A DNA stretch of 64,000 bases, from assembly GCF_900103325.1 (NCBI RefSeq), contig NZ_FMXM01000008.1, forward strand, positions 186,001 through 250,000. The letters run 5' to 3'. Below are positions 56,639-64,000 of the stretch, piece by piece (positions within the stretch are counted from its first letter, which is position 1; each line of letters opens with the position of its first letter). A program made the translations under genes and the position numbers. Source of the DNA: Mesorhizobium qingshengii (GTDB lineage Bacteria; Pseudomonadota; Alphaproteobacteria; Rhizobiales; Rhizobiaceae). Under the pieces are notes generated by a model that made no database searches, had not been told where the DNA came from, and saw only the letters and a list, made by a program, of their open reading frames with translations.

Positions 56639-56686
56639 GCGCATGATCCCTTGCGAAAATCGATGCCGATTTTCGAGACCATGCGC
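56639..56686. repeat. Short palindromic repeat (family C), copy 2
   Basis: GCGCATGATCCC / ATGCGC ends with inner GCGAAAATCG / CGATTTTCG dyad. It lies between the Gre-like gene and dadA. Confidence 0.75.
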
Positions 56687-56696
56687 CGTTGCCCAT

Positions 56697-57239
56697 TCAC
56701 GCCGCCGAGGGACCGGGGTCGTCGTCCTCTGTCTGCCGCATTCCGGCTCTCTCGCCAAGAGGCTGCCTGTCGGCTGCGGCGCTGTCGACGAGGATGAGCC
56801 CATGCGGTCGCCTGACCCCGGCGCGGGATTTCTCCTGGACGGCCCGCCGCGCGGCCTCCGGCTGGTAGAGCACGGCCTTGATCAGGATCGACTCCCGCCT
56901 GCCGTCGGGATGTTCGATCGACGTCGTCTGGCCTCCCGCCATGCCGAGCATGCAGAGCCCGCGCCGCGTTGCGACCGAAAGGCTGGAGCCGACCGGTCCG
57001 CGGACCTCGTTCTGCACCAGGGTTCGCGTCTCGGCGGGGCCGGCATCGATACGAAACACCACTCTGCTGTTCAGCGTGACGACATCGGGTCCGACCGAAT
57101 CGATTGGGACGACATCGGCGGTTGAAAGCTTGTGCTCGATCATGTGCGTGATCGGATCCGCGAATGCCCGCCGGCGCTCCAGCATGACTTCAAGGACGGC
57201 GAAGTCCTTCGTCGTCAGACGGCAATTCGTGCTTGTCAT
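56697..57239 (-). CDS. GreA/GreB C-terminal-domain (Rnk-like) protein
   Basis: 180 residues. After MTSTNCRLTTKDFAVLEVML the GreA/B C-terminal FKBP-like domain is visible: VVTLNSRVVFRIDAGPAETR and GLCMLGMAGGQTTSIEHPDG. There is no N-terminal coiled coil, so it cannot be a normal Gre factor; Rnk-type proteins bind RNA polymerase near the secondary channel. A basic Arg-rich C-terminal tail is extra. The ATG at 57239 is 14 bp behind another Rnk-like gene. Confidence 0.7.
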   Translation of the reverse strand: MTSTNCRLTTKDFAVLEVMLERRRAFADPITHMIEHKLSTADVVPIDSVGPDVVTLNSRVVFRIDAGPAETRTLVQNEVRGPVGSSLSVATRRGLCMLGMAGGQTTSIEHPDGRRESILIKAVLYQPEAARRAVQEKSRAGVRRPHGLILVDSAAADRQPLGERAGMRQTEDDDPGPSAA

Positions 57240-57253
57240 CCCCGTCTCCACGC

Positions 57254-57676
57254 TCACGACCGCTGCTGGCCGGAGGCGGGCATGTCGACGGCTTCGACGG
57301 TCACCGACAGTTCCCGGCCGCCACGGCTGCTCCAGCACACCACCTGCCCGACGGTCGCACCGATGAGCGCCGTCCCCATCGGCGTCAGCACCGAGATCCT
57401 GTTTTCGGCAATGTCGGCCTCACCCGGATAGACCAGCGTGATGCGCTGCGTGTTTCCGCCTTCGCCGGTGATTGTCACTGTGGAGCCCATTCGCACCACG
57501 TCGGCCGGCATTGCCGCGGCGTCCGTGACGACGGCCCGATCCATTTCCGAAAGCAGATCTTCGGCCGTCTCGGGCGCGCGGTCGAGAAACGCCCTCGCCA
57601 GGCCCGTCAGCCTGTCATGGTCGGCATCGCTGACCAGCAGCTGGCTCTGTGGGTGCAGTCCTGTTGCATGTTGCAT
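57254..57676 (-). CDS. rnk: Rnk-like regulator of nucleoside diphosphate kinase (GreA/B family)
   Basis: 140 residues. A short N-terminal helix pair (about 14-45: DADHDRLTGLARAFLDRAPE) precedes the GreA/B C-terminal domain with RMGSTVTITGEGGNTQRITL, ISVLTPMGTALIGATVGQVV. This is the Rnk architecture. The ATG at 57676 follows GAGGT; an earlier ATG eight codons upstream is less well placed. It forms a pair with the following Gre-like gene. Role here is inferred from the family. Confidence 0.78.
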   Translation of the reverse strand: MQHATGLHPQSQLLVSDADHDRLTGLARAFLDRAPETAEDLLSEMDRAVVTDAAAMPADVVRMGSTVTITGEGGNTQRITLVYPGEADIAENRISVLTPMGTALIGATVGQVVCWSSRGGRELSVTVEAVDMPASGQQRS

Positions 57677-57950
57677 GGCAAACCTCATGGATTGGCGCAT
57701 CGAACAGATGCGCGCTTGCCGCCGTGCCGATGGCGGCTTGATGAAAAGCCGACAGCCGCGAGACCGTCTGGCTTGAGGATGGTGATGTCAGGTAGAGATG
57801 CCCCGGTTCGGACGGGCGCCAAAAGGCGGCCGCGCCGGGGCTACGATCCCGCGATCGGGCAGACCCTGAACAAGGTTCTGATATGGGCGAGGTTGCTCAT
57901 GCCCCGAACCTTGCCGACAGGCGTCCGCTTGTCAAGCGCGGCCAAAGCGC

Positions 57951-59090
57951 TCAACCGCCGACATAGTCCCGATGAAAGCGCGGGCCGAGGCTGGTCAGGA
58001 TTTCATAGCCGATGGTGCCGGCATGGCCGGCCGCGTCGTCGACGCTTTGCGAAGGGCCGAGCAGCTCGACGAGGTCGCCATCGCGCAGCTTGCCGGACGG
58101 CAACGCGGATATGTCGAGAATGATCGAATCCATCGACACCCGCCCGAGGAAGGGCAACCGCACGCCTTCGAACCAAGCCGCGGACGCCGCGCGTCGATGC
58201 CAGCCATCGGCATAGCCCAGCGAGATCGTCGCGGCGGCGAGAGGGGCCGTTGTTTGGTACGTGTGGCCGTAGCCGACACCAACGCCGGGCTCCAGCATCC
58301 GTGTCTGGACGACCTTGGCCTCCAGCCGCACCACCGGCAGCATCGGGTTCGGCCTGGCCGGCGTCGGATTGATGCCGTAGAGCGCCGCGCCAGGCCGGGC
58401 GAGATCGTAGTGAAAGCGCTGCCCGAGAAAGATGCCGGACGAATTGGTGAGCGAGGCCGGCGCCGTCGGCAGCAACACGCGCAGCCGCTCGAACGCCAGT
58501 CGCTGCCGCTCATTGGCCGGATGCTCCGGCTCGTCGGCGCAGGCCAGATGGCTCATCACGAAGCGGATGTCGATGCCATCAAAGGCGCGCGGATCGAGAG
58601 CAATCCGCTCGACGTCCCGTGGCGGCATGCCAAGCCGCGACATGCCGCTGTCGACCTGGATTGCCGCCGGCAGCTTCCGGCCGGCACGGCTGGCCGTCTC
58701 GCGCCAGGCCGCCAGTTGCGCGAGGCTGTTGACGACGGCGGAAAGGTCTGCCGCCACGGCATCCGGCTCGGCACCGGGCGGAACGCCGTTCAACACGAAA
58801 ATGGCGGGCCCCGGCCCAAGCGAACGGCGCAAGGCGATACCTTCGCCCAGAAGCGCGACGAAGAAGACCTCGCAGCCTTCGCGCAGCAGCGCCGCCGCCA
58901 CCTGGCTCGCGCCTAGCCCGTACCCGTCGGCCTTGACCACGCCGGCGCAGCGCACGCCGCCCAGTTGCACTTTGAGCCGCCGGTAGTTTTCACGGATCGC
59001 GCCAAGGTCGATGGTCAGGACGGCCCCAGCCGCCGCTTTGCTTATGGCGGTGACGTCCTCGGACGGCGACTTGTTGGGGGCGTCGTTCAT
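57951..59090 (-). CDS. alr: Alanine racemase
   Basis: 379 residues, a PLP enzyme interconverting L- and D-alanine. The PLP lysine lies in GVVKADGYGLGA, and the C-terminal VGYGHTYQT and the glycine-rich GRVSMDSIILDIS are typical. The ATG at 59090 is preferred; the longer frame upstream passes through a palindromic repeat. Its place before the Rnk-like genes and dadA, rather than behind dnaB as in related genomes, suggests a catabolic (DadX-like) role, but it may be the only racemase. Confidence 0.9.
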   Translation of the reverse strand: MNDAPNKSPSEDVTAISKAAAGAVLTIDLGAIRENYRRLKVQLGGVRCAGVVKADGYGLGASQVAAALLREGCEVFFVALLGEGIALRRSLGPGPAIFVLNGVPPGAEPDAVAADLSAVVNSLAQLAAWRETASRAGRKLPAAIQVDSGMSRLGMPPRDVERIALDPRAFDGIDIRFVMSHLACADEPEHPANERQRLAFERLRVLLPTAPASLTNSSGIFLGQRFHYDLARPGAALYGINPTPARPNPMLPVVRLEAKVVQTRMLEPGVGVGYGHTYQTTAPLAAATISLGYADGWHRRAASAAWFEGVRLPFLGRVSMDSIILDISALPSGKLRDGDLVELLGPSQSVDDAAGHAGTIGYEILTSLGPRFHRDYVGG

Positions 59091-59103
59091 GGCGACCCTT
59101 CTA

Positions 59104-59151
59104 ATGCATGTCGCCCAAAAGTGGCTTCGGCTTTGGGACAACGACATGCAT
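59104..59151. repeat. Short palindromic repeat (family B), copy 3
   Basis: ATGCATGTCG / CGACATGCAT outer dyad with CCCAAAA / TTTGGG inside, 14 bp upstream of the alr start. Confidence 0.8.
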
Positions 59152-59281
59152 ACAAACAGGGACTAAAGCGCGGCGCCTGACTCCGTATCGGCGCGACGCG
59201 CTTTAGTGGCGGATAGACATCAATAGGACCGTCGGGTCAGCGCGGCAACTGCGGCCGTTTCAACCGCCGCCGAACGCATGG

Positions 59282-59803
59282 CTATCGCACCAGATGCCGG
59301 AACGCCGCCACCACCTCTTCATAGACATGACGCTTGAACGGCACGATCAGGTCGGGAAGATCCTGCATCGGCCGCCATGACCATTTGTCGAATTCGGCGG
59401 TGTGGTTGCCCGGCGGTGGATTGATCTGGATCTCGCTGACATCGCCGTGGAAGCGGAAGGCGAACCATTTCTGCGTCTGGCCGCGATACCGCCCCTTGTA
59501 GGCAACGCCGACGAGCTCATCCGGCAAATCGTAGTTGATCCAGCCCGGCGCCTCGGCCAGCAGCGAGACGCTGCGCATGCCGGTCTCTTCATAGAGCTCG
59601 CGCTCCGCCGCCCGCAACGGCACCTCGCCCTTGTCGATGCCGCCTTGCGGCATCTGCCAGAGCTGCGTCGCGCCGGCAAACTCGCTGTCCGGTTCGGCAA
59701 TGCGATGCCCGACCCAGACCAGGCCATCGGCATTGAGGATCGTCAGCCCGACACAAGGACGGTAGGGCAGCGTTTCGCGATCAATCTTTTTCTTCTTTGG
59801 CAT
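59282..59803 (-). CDS. rppH: RNA pyrophosphohydrolase RppH
   Basis: 173 residues. The Nudix box lies at 54-76 (GGIDKGE ... REL-EETG). The protein begins [19 protein letters not shown], the family start, and has the LWQMPQGG motif. RppH removes pyrophosphate from 5' triphosphate mRNA and starts its decay. It lies behind the YibQ-like gene in the same direction, as in other alphaproteobacteria. Confidence 0.93.
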   Translation of the reverse strand: MPKKKKIDRETLPYRPCVGLTILNADGLVWVGHRIAEPDSEFAGATQLWQMPQGGIDKGEVPLRAAERELYEETGMRSVSLLAEAPGWINYDLPDELVGVAYKGRYRGQTQKWFAFRFHGDVSEIQINPPPGNHTAEFDKWSWRPMQDLPDLIVPFKRHVYEEVVAAFRHLVR

Positions 59804-59841
59804 CAGTCAGTCTTTCCAACCGTCTTGCGATCAGGCTGTCG

Positions 59842-61023
59842 CTAGCCTTTTTGCGGATCGATCGCCACCGCCGAAATCGGCACGATCTCGATGCCGCGTT
59901 TCTTGGCTTCGACCACCCAGGACGACACCGTGTCGACCGTCAGGTCGAAGGCCGAGCCGATGCCGACGGCGGAGCCCTTGGCCCGCGCGGTCGCTTCGAG
60001 ACTGTCCAGTTTCTTCAGGATGGCGCCACGATCCTGGACGGCATCGATCGCAGTGTCGCCGGAAACGAAGGGCACGCCGTCCTTCAGCGCCAGGTCCGGT
60101 GCGAGGCTGCGCGCCGACGAACCATCATCGATATAGGCGAGCCCGCGTTTGCCGAGTTCGGCCATGAACGGCTCCATCGCCGCCGCGTCGGCGGAAAAGC
60201 GCGCGCCCATGTAGTTCATGACGCCGGTGTAGTTTGTCGTCCGCGACAGCGCCCAGTGCAGGTTCTTCAGATTCTCGTCCGCGCTCGCCGCCACCGTCAG
60301 CGTGTTGCGGCCCGGGTTGACGTTCGGATAATCGAACGGTTCGAGCGGCACCTGCATGACGATCTCGTGGCCGCCCTGCCGCGCCGCCTGCATCCAGCGG
60401 CCGATGCTGTTGCCCTGCGGCGCGAAGGCCAGCGTCACTTCCGGCGGCAGCCTGGCGATGGCCGCCTGGGTGCCGGTCTGCGAAACCGCGAGTCCGCCGA
60501 TGACGATCGCCACGCGTGCGCCGCGCGCGCCGGACCAGGGCCGCGCATAGACGTCGAACGGCCGCCGGCCATCGGCGGCGCGCACGGGCAACGGCCCGCT
60601 GTCGCTGGCTTCGATCAGCGCCTTGTCTGGAATATGTGCGATCTTCAGGTTCTGGCCGATGGTCGACGGATCGTGGATGACGATGGACGCCTTGGGCGGG
60701 CTATCGCCCTCTTCCGTCTGCACATGAATGATCTGCGGCCCGCCCGTCTTTGTCGGCGTCTGCGCCTTTGGCGCGGCGACCGGGGCCAACGCGGCCGGCG
60801 CTGCGGCGGATTCGGCGGCCGCGGTCACTTTCGGTGTCGAAACGGCAACCTCTTGCGGCTTTCGAAACGGCTTTTCCCGGAGCGCGATCGCACCGGACAC
60901 GCCGACCACCGCGAGCACGACAACGGACGCCATGACCGCGCCCGAGCTGACCTTGCCGGCGGCGCGCGGCGACCGGACGGTCTGTCCGAGCGGGCGTTCG
61001 ATGTCCTTGCCTATGTCAGCCAA
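59842..61023 (-). CDS. Divergent polysaccharide deacetylase family protein (YibQ-like)
   Basis: 393 residues. One N-terminal transmembrane helix (about 28-48), then a Pro/Ala-rich linker, and the periplasmic deacetylase-like domain (about 160-390) with RVAIVIGGLAVSQTGTQAAI, PLEPFDYPNVNPG and RGLAYIDDGSSARS. The substrate is unknown. The start is taken as TTG at 61023 because the frame upstream is a family C repeat; GGGGAT precedes it. It lies between rppH and ctpA, the usual neighbours. Confidence 0.82.
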   Translation of the reverse strand: MADIGKDIERPLGQTVRSPRAAGKVSSGAVMASVVVLAVVGVSGAIALREKPFRKPQEVAVSTPKVTAAAESAAAPAALAPVAAPKAQTPTKTGGPQIIHVQTEEGDSPPKASIVIHDPSTIGQNLKIAHIPDKALIEASDSGPLPVRAADGRRPFDVYARPWSGARGARVAIVIGGLAVSQTGTQAAIARLPPEVTLAFAPQGNSIGRWMQAARQGGHEIVMQVPLEPFDYPNVNPGRNTLTVAASADENLKNLHWALSRTTNYTGVMNYMGARFSADAAAMEPFMAELGKRGLAYIDDGSSARSLAPDLALKDGVPFVSGDTAIDAVQDRGAILKKLDSLEATARAKGSAVGIGSAFDLTVDTVSSWVVEAKKRGIEIVPISAVAIDPQKG

Positions 61024-61036
61024 GCCATATCCCCGG

Positions 61037-61084
61037 TGCGCACCGTCCCGAAAACGGGAACCTTTCGAAAAAGACATATGCGCA
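61037..61084. repeat. Short palindromic repeat (family C), copy 3
   Basis: TGCGCA ends with inner CCCGAAAACGGGAACCTTTC, related to copies 1 and 2. It makes a false N-terminal extension of the YibQ-like gene. Confidence 0.6.
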
Positions 61085-61144
61085 TTCATCAATGTCGGCA
61101 CGCTCTGGCGCCGTACCACGAGGCGCCCTGTTCCCCGAATCAAA

Positions 61145-61170
61145 CTGCCGGGACCTTTCGGTCCCGGCAG
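61145..61170 (-). other. Perfect hairpin with GAAA tetraloop
   Basis: CTGCCGGGACC-GAAA-GGTCCCGGCAG on the minus strand, 11 pairs, in the leader of the YibQ-like gene. No good U-tract. Possible mRNA structure. Confidence 0.5.
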
Positions 61171-61218
61171 CATCGCATCGCTTCGTTCAGGCGGCCAGAG
61201 CTGATTGCCCCGGCCCGG

Positions 61219-61259
61219 GAGCATCGGACCCAAAAGGTTTTTGGGAAAATCCGATGCTC
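61219..61259. repeat. Palindromic element behind ctpA
   Basis: GAGCATCGGA / TCCGATGCTC with inner CCCAAAA / TTTTGGG. It follows the ctpA terminator on the minus strand. Confidence 0.65.
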
Positions 61260-61263
61260 AAAC

Positions 61264-61293
61264 AAAAAGATAGAGCGGCGCGTGCGCCGCTCT
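61264..61293 (-). terminator. Rho-independent terminator of ctpA
   Basis: AGAGCGGCG-CACG-CGCCGCTCT followed by ATCTTTTT on the minus strand, 7 bp behind the stop codon. Confidence 0.88.
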
Positions 61294-61299
61294 GGACCG

Positions 61300-62628
61300 T
61301 TACTGGTTGAGCACGGCCTTTTCCGGATTGGGCGGGAAGGCCGGGTCGGTCTTCTGGCCGCGCAGCAGCTGCTCGGCATAGATGAGCTGCAGGTCGTCCT
61401 TCGGATCCGGCGGCACATAGGCTGCCGAGCCCGAGCCGGTCGAGCTCTCGTCGGCACCCTTGATATGGCCCTTGAGGTCGGATTCGCCGCGCGTCAGGTC
61501 CCTGCCCTGCAGTTCAGGCGGCAGTGGCTGGTCGACCTTGATGTCGGGCGTGATGCCCTTGCCCTGAATCGATTTGCCGGACGGCGTGTAATAGAGCGCC
61601 GTCGTCAGCCGCAGCGCACCATTCTCGCCGAGCGGAATGATGGTCTGCACCGAACCCTTGCCAAAGGATTGCGTGCCCACCACCGTGACGCGGCGCAGAT
61701 CCTGCAGCGCGCCAGCGACGATTTCCGACGCACTGGCCGAGCCGCCATTGACGAGAACGATCATCGGCTTGCCGTTGATGTCGTCAACCTGCTTTGGCTT
61801 GGCGTCGAAGCGGGTGACGTCCTTCGGATCGCGGCCGCGCGTCGAGACGATCTCGCCACGGTTGAGGAAGGCATCGGACACGCTCACCGCCTGGTCGAGC
61901 AGACCACCCGGATTGAGGCGCAGATCGAGCACATAGCCCTTGAGCTTGTCGTTCGGCACCTGCTTCTTGATGGTGTCGATGGCGTTCTCGAGGTCGTCAT
62001 AGGTCTTTTCGGTGAACGAGGTGATCTTCATGTAGCCGATATCGTTCTCGACCCGGAACTTGACCGCCTTGACCTTGATGATGTCGCGCACGACCGTCAG
62101 TTCGATCGGCTTGTCGGCGCCCTGGCGCAGGATGGTGAGCTTGATCGGCGTGTTGACCAGGCCGCGCATCTTCTCGACCGCGTCATTGAGGGTCAGGCCG
62201 CGAACCTCTTCGCCATCGATCTTGGCGATATAGTCGCCGGCGAGCACGCCTGCCTTGGCGGCCGGCGTATCGTCGATCGGCGTGATCACCTTGACCAGGT
62301 CATTCTCCATGGTGACCTCGATGCCAAGGCCGCCAAACTCGCCCTTGGTCTGGACGCGCATGTCCTGCGCCTGTTCGGCGTTCATGTAGGAGGAGTGCGG
62401 GTCAAGCGAGGCAAGCATGCCGTTGATGGCGTTCTCGACCAGCGACTTGTCGTCGGGCGGTGTCACATACTGTGCCCGCACCCGCTCGAAGATGTCGCCG
62501 AAGATCGCCAGTTGCTTGTAGGTCTCCGACCCTGCAGCGTTCGCCGCCGAGCCGGGCGTGCCATAGACAAGGCTCATGGCGGACGCGCCCATCAGCGCAC
62601 CGGCAAACAGAAGCGACAATTTCCGCAT
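61300..62628 (-). CDS. ctpA: S41 family C-terminal processing peptidase CtpA
   Basis: 442 residues. A signal peptide (about 1-30), a PDZ domain (about 95-170) and the S41 protease domain with S299 in NGGSASASEI and K324 in SFGKGSVQTI as catalytic pair. CtpA trims periplasmic proteins, including cell-wall enzymes. It is 3 bp behind the EnvC-like gene, thus co-transcribed, and ends with a strong terminator. Confidence 0.93.
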   Translation of the reverse strand: MRKLSLLFAGALMGASAMSLVYGTPGSAANAAGSETYKQLAIFGDIFERVRAQYVTPPDDKSLVENAINGMLASLDPHSSYMNAEQAQDMRVQTKGEFGGLGIEVTMENDLVKVITPIDDTPAAKAGVLAGDYIAKIDGEEVRGLTLNDAVEKMRGLVNTPIKLTILRQGADKPIELTVVRDIIKVKAVKFRVENDIGYMKITSFTEKTYDDLENAIDTIKKQVPNDKLKGYVLDLRLNPGGLLDQAVSVSDAFLNRGEIVSTRGRDPKDVTRFDAKPKQVDDINGKPMIVLVNGGSASASEIVAGALQDLRRVTVVGTQSFGKGSVQTIIPLGENGALRLTTALYYTPSGKSIQGKGITPDIKVDQPLPPELQGRDLTRGESDLKGHIKGADESSTGSGSAAYVPPDPKDDLQLIYAEQLLRGQKTDPAFPPNPEKAVLNQ

Positions 62629-62631
62629 TAT

Positions 62632-63969
62632 TCACGTCCTTCCAGAAAAACGGTCCGCCCACCATGGGGCCGGATCGACGGGTTTTCCATCCTTGCGGAA
62701 CTCGACATAGAGTTCCGGCGTGGCATTTCCATTCTTCGAAACCGAGGTGCTCGCCACCCGGGCTTCTCCCATCGCACCGACCGGCTCTCCTGCGAGCACT
62801 GATTGGCCAGTCACGACGCTGATTCTGCTCATCCCCGCCAAAACGACATGATAACCGTCGCCAGCGTTCAGGATCAAGAGTTGACCATAGGAGCGAAACG
62901 GCCCCGCATAAAGCACATTCCCATCCGCCGGCGCGGTGACGATGGCTCCCGATTGTGTCGCAACCATGTCGCCAAGCATCACCGCGCCGTTACCGTCATC
63001 GGCGCCGAATCGCCGTTTGATACGGCCGGTCACCGGCAGCGCGATCTGTCCCTGAAGTGCCGAAAAGGGTGCCGCCGCGGCAAGTTGATTGCCTTCCGGA
63101 ACAGGCAGCGACGCCAGTTCCGCCGGCGCCGATGTCTTGTCACCGTCCGCGGTCTTCTGCTCGGCGGCCTTGGCCGAATCCGCCGCCTTGCGGGTCTTGT
63201 CGGCCTGCGCTTCGAGCGAGGCGATCAGCTCCTTCAGGCTGCCGGCCTTGGCGGCGAGCGCCTCGGATCGCTGCTTTTCAGCGGCCATTTCCGTTTGCGT
63301 GTCGGCTTCGAGCTTCTGCTTGGCCTCAAGCAGCATGCCCAGCCGCTTCTTTTCCGCCGCCTGGTCCCCGACCGCCGCCGTCAGCCGCGCTCGTTCGGCC
63401 TCGATCGAGGCCGTTACCCGCGACTGCTCCTTGAGATCGGCCAGCAGGATATCCGTCTGCTGTCGCAGTTCCGGCACCACGGCGCCGAGCAGGATGGCGC
63501 TGCGCACCGACGACAGCGCGTCCTCCGGCTTGACCAGGATCGCCGGCGGCGGGTTGAGCCCCATGCGCTGCAGCGCGCCCAGCACTTCGGCCAGGACGTC
63601 GCGTCGCGCCGCCAGCGAGGCGCGGATCTTCTGTTCCTGGCCCTTCAGCCCTTCCAGCCTGGCGCCGATATCCTCGATGTCCTGGCCGAGCTTCTGCTCG
63701 GTCATTGCCGACTGGATCAGGGCGGCGGTGATCGAAGCGTGATCCTTCTTGATCGTCGCGATGTCGGCGGAAAGCTTGGCCAGCCGCTCCGACGACAGCG
63801 TGATCTCCTTCGAAACCCGTTCGTATTCAGCCCGGCTCTGATCCGGATCGGGAGCCATGTCGAGCGTATTCTCGGCCCGCCCGGCATGGAACGACAGGAC
63901 AAGCGCCGCCGCCGCGATGCCGCAGCGCGCGCGCCATGAGCCCGTTCTCGATTTCCAGCCTTCAGACAT
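62632..63969 (-). CDS. EnvC-like murein hydrolase activator (degenerate M23/LytM domain)
   Basis: 445 residues. A signal peptide (about 1-32) is followed by long coiled coils (about 45-130 and 165-270) and a C-terminal LytM domain (about 325-440). The zinc ligands of active M23 peptidases are absent: the HxH place reads ELYVEFRKDG, and YAHL is replaced by VLAGMS. This is the EnvC situation, in which the domain activates amidases rather than cuts. It is upstream of ctpA, a conserved pair. The ATG at 63969 is 31 bp from the window edge. Confidence 0.87.
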   Translation of the reverse strand: MSEGWKSRTGSWRARCGIAAAALVLSFHAGRAENTLDMAPDPDQSRAEYERVSKEITLSSERLAKLSADIATIKKDHASITAALIQSAMTEQKLGQDIEDIGARLEGLKGQEQKIRASLAARRDVLAEVLGALQRMGLNPPPAILVKPEDALSSVRSAILLGAVVPELRQQTDILLADLKEQSRVTASIEAERARLTAAVGDQAAEKKRLGMLLEAKQKLEADTQTEMAAEKQRSEALAAKAGSLKELIASLEAQADKTRKAADSAKAAEQKTADGDKTSAPAELASLPVPEGNQLAAAAPFSALQGQIALPVTGRIKRRFGADDGNGAVMLGDMVATQSGAIVTAPADGNVLYAGPFRSYGQLLILNAGDGYHVVLAGMSRISVVTGQSVLAGEPVGAMGEARVASTSVSKNGNATPELYVEFRKDGKPVDPAPWWADRFSGRT

Positions 63970-64000
63970 TCGGTGTCGACTCTATCTGCGGCTTCGTTAA

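Noticed and set aside
59797..62802. 1001-codon open frame on the plus strand opposite the yibQ-like and ctpA genes
   Set aside because: Antisense shadow that crosses several real genes and two terminator hairpins; composition is not protein-like.

Overview
The window is a GC-rich, gene-dense chromosomal segment of an alphaproteobacterium of the Hyphomicrobiales, most likely Mesorhizobium or a close relative (Phyllobacteriaceae). This is an inference from gene content: RcdA and GapR (DUF2312) cell-cycle and nucleoid proteins, a CtrA-type TTAA-N7-TTAA box, L31 without zinc cysteines, many Lrp/LysR/GntR-controlled catabolic units and several families of short rhizobial-type palindromic repeats. 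There are no rRNA or tRNA genes, no CRISPR array, no intact IS element and no prophage.

Layout. 1-2.7 kb: ruvCAB recombination operon (ruvB cut by the edge), rcdA with a CtrA box, and a candidate small RNA. 2.7-10.3 kb: small membrane proteins, a TSUP exporter, an Lrp/EamA divergent pair, a ThiE-like protein, a Sel1-repeat protein and an MDR oxidoreductase/LysR pair. 10.4-20.1 kb: efp, suhB, a haemolysin III-like protein, a MotA/MotB-like stator pair, an M32 carboxypeptidase, an ABC exporter and rpmE. 20.1-25.5 kb: TetR/DUF1772 pair, yebC with a SelW-like gene, an ArsR-SRPBCC-VOC-SRPBCC cluster and TerC. 25.6-30.6 kb: YmdB phosphodiesterase, 5-formyl-THF cyclo-ligase preceded by 6S RNA, then a MoxR AAA+ / GNAT / VWA operon and msrB. 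30.6-42 kb: gapR, pyruvate carboxylase and a complete branched-chain amino acid ABC transporter operon whose LivG carries an unusual C-terminal domain.

42-52.6 kb is the most catabolic part. A hydroxyproline-type operon (deaminase, FAD oxidase, 4-hydroxyproline epimerase) diverges from a GntR regulator with two clear operators. Downstream, a solitary ectoine-synthase gene and a LysR gene sit between two 91-bp direct repeats derived from the 3' end of the epimerase gene. HxlR/SnoaL/SDR and mmsA/LysR units follow. 52.6-64 kb: two overlapping lipoprotein genes that look like a phospholipase A2 and a phospholipase D, dadA, two tandem Rnk/GreA-type proteins, alanine racemase, and the rppH / polysaccharide-deacetylase-like / ctpA / envC-like envelope cluster.

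Points most worth a second look are the candidate sRNA beside rcdA under CtrA-like boxes, the LivG fusion, the PLA2-PLD lipoprotein pair, the repeat-flanked ectC-lysR block, and a 145-bp inverted-repeat element whose four copies all lie directly behind the stop codon of a minus-strand gene. Positions of short repeats may be off by a base or two because they were read by eye.
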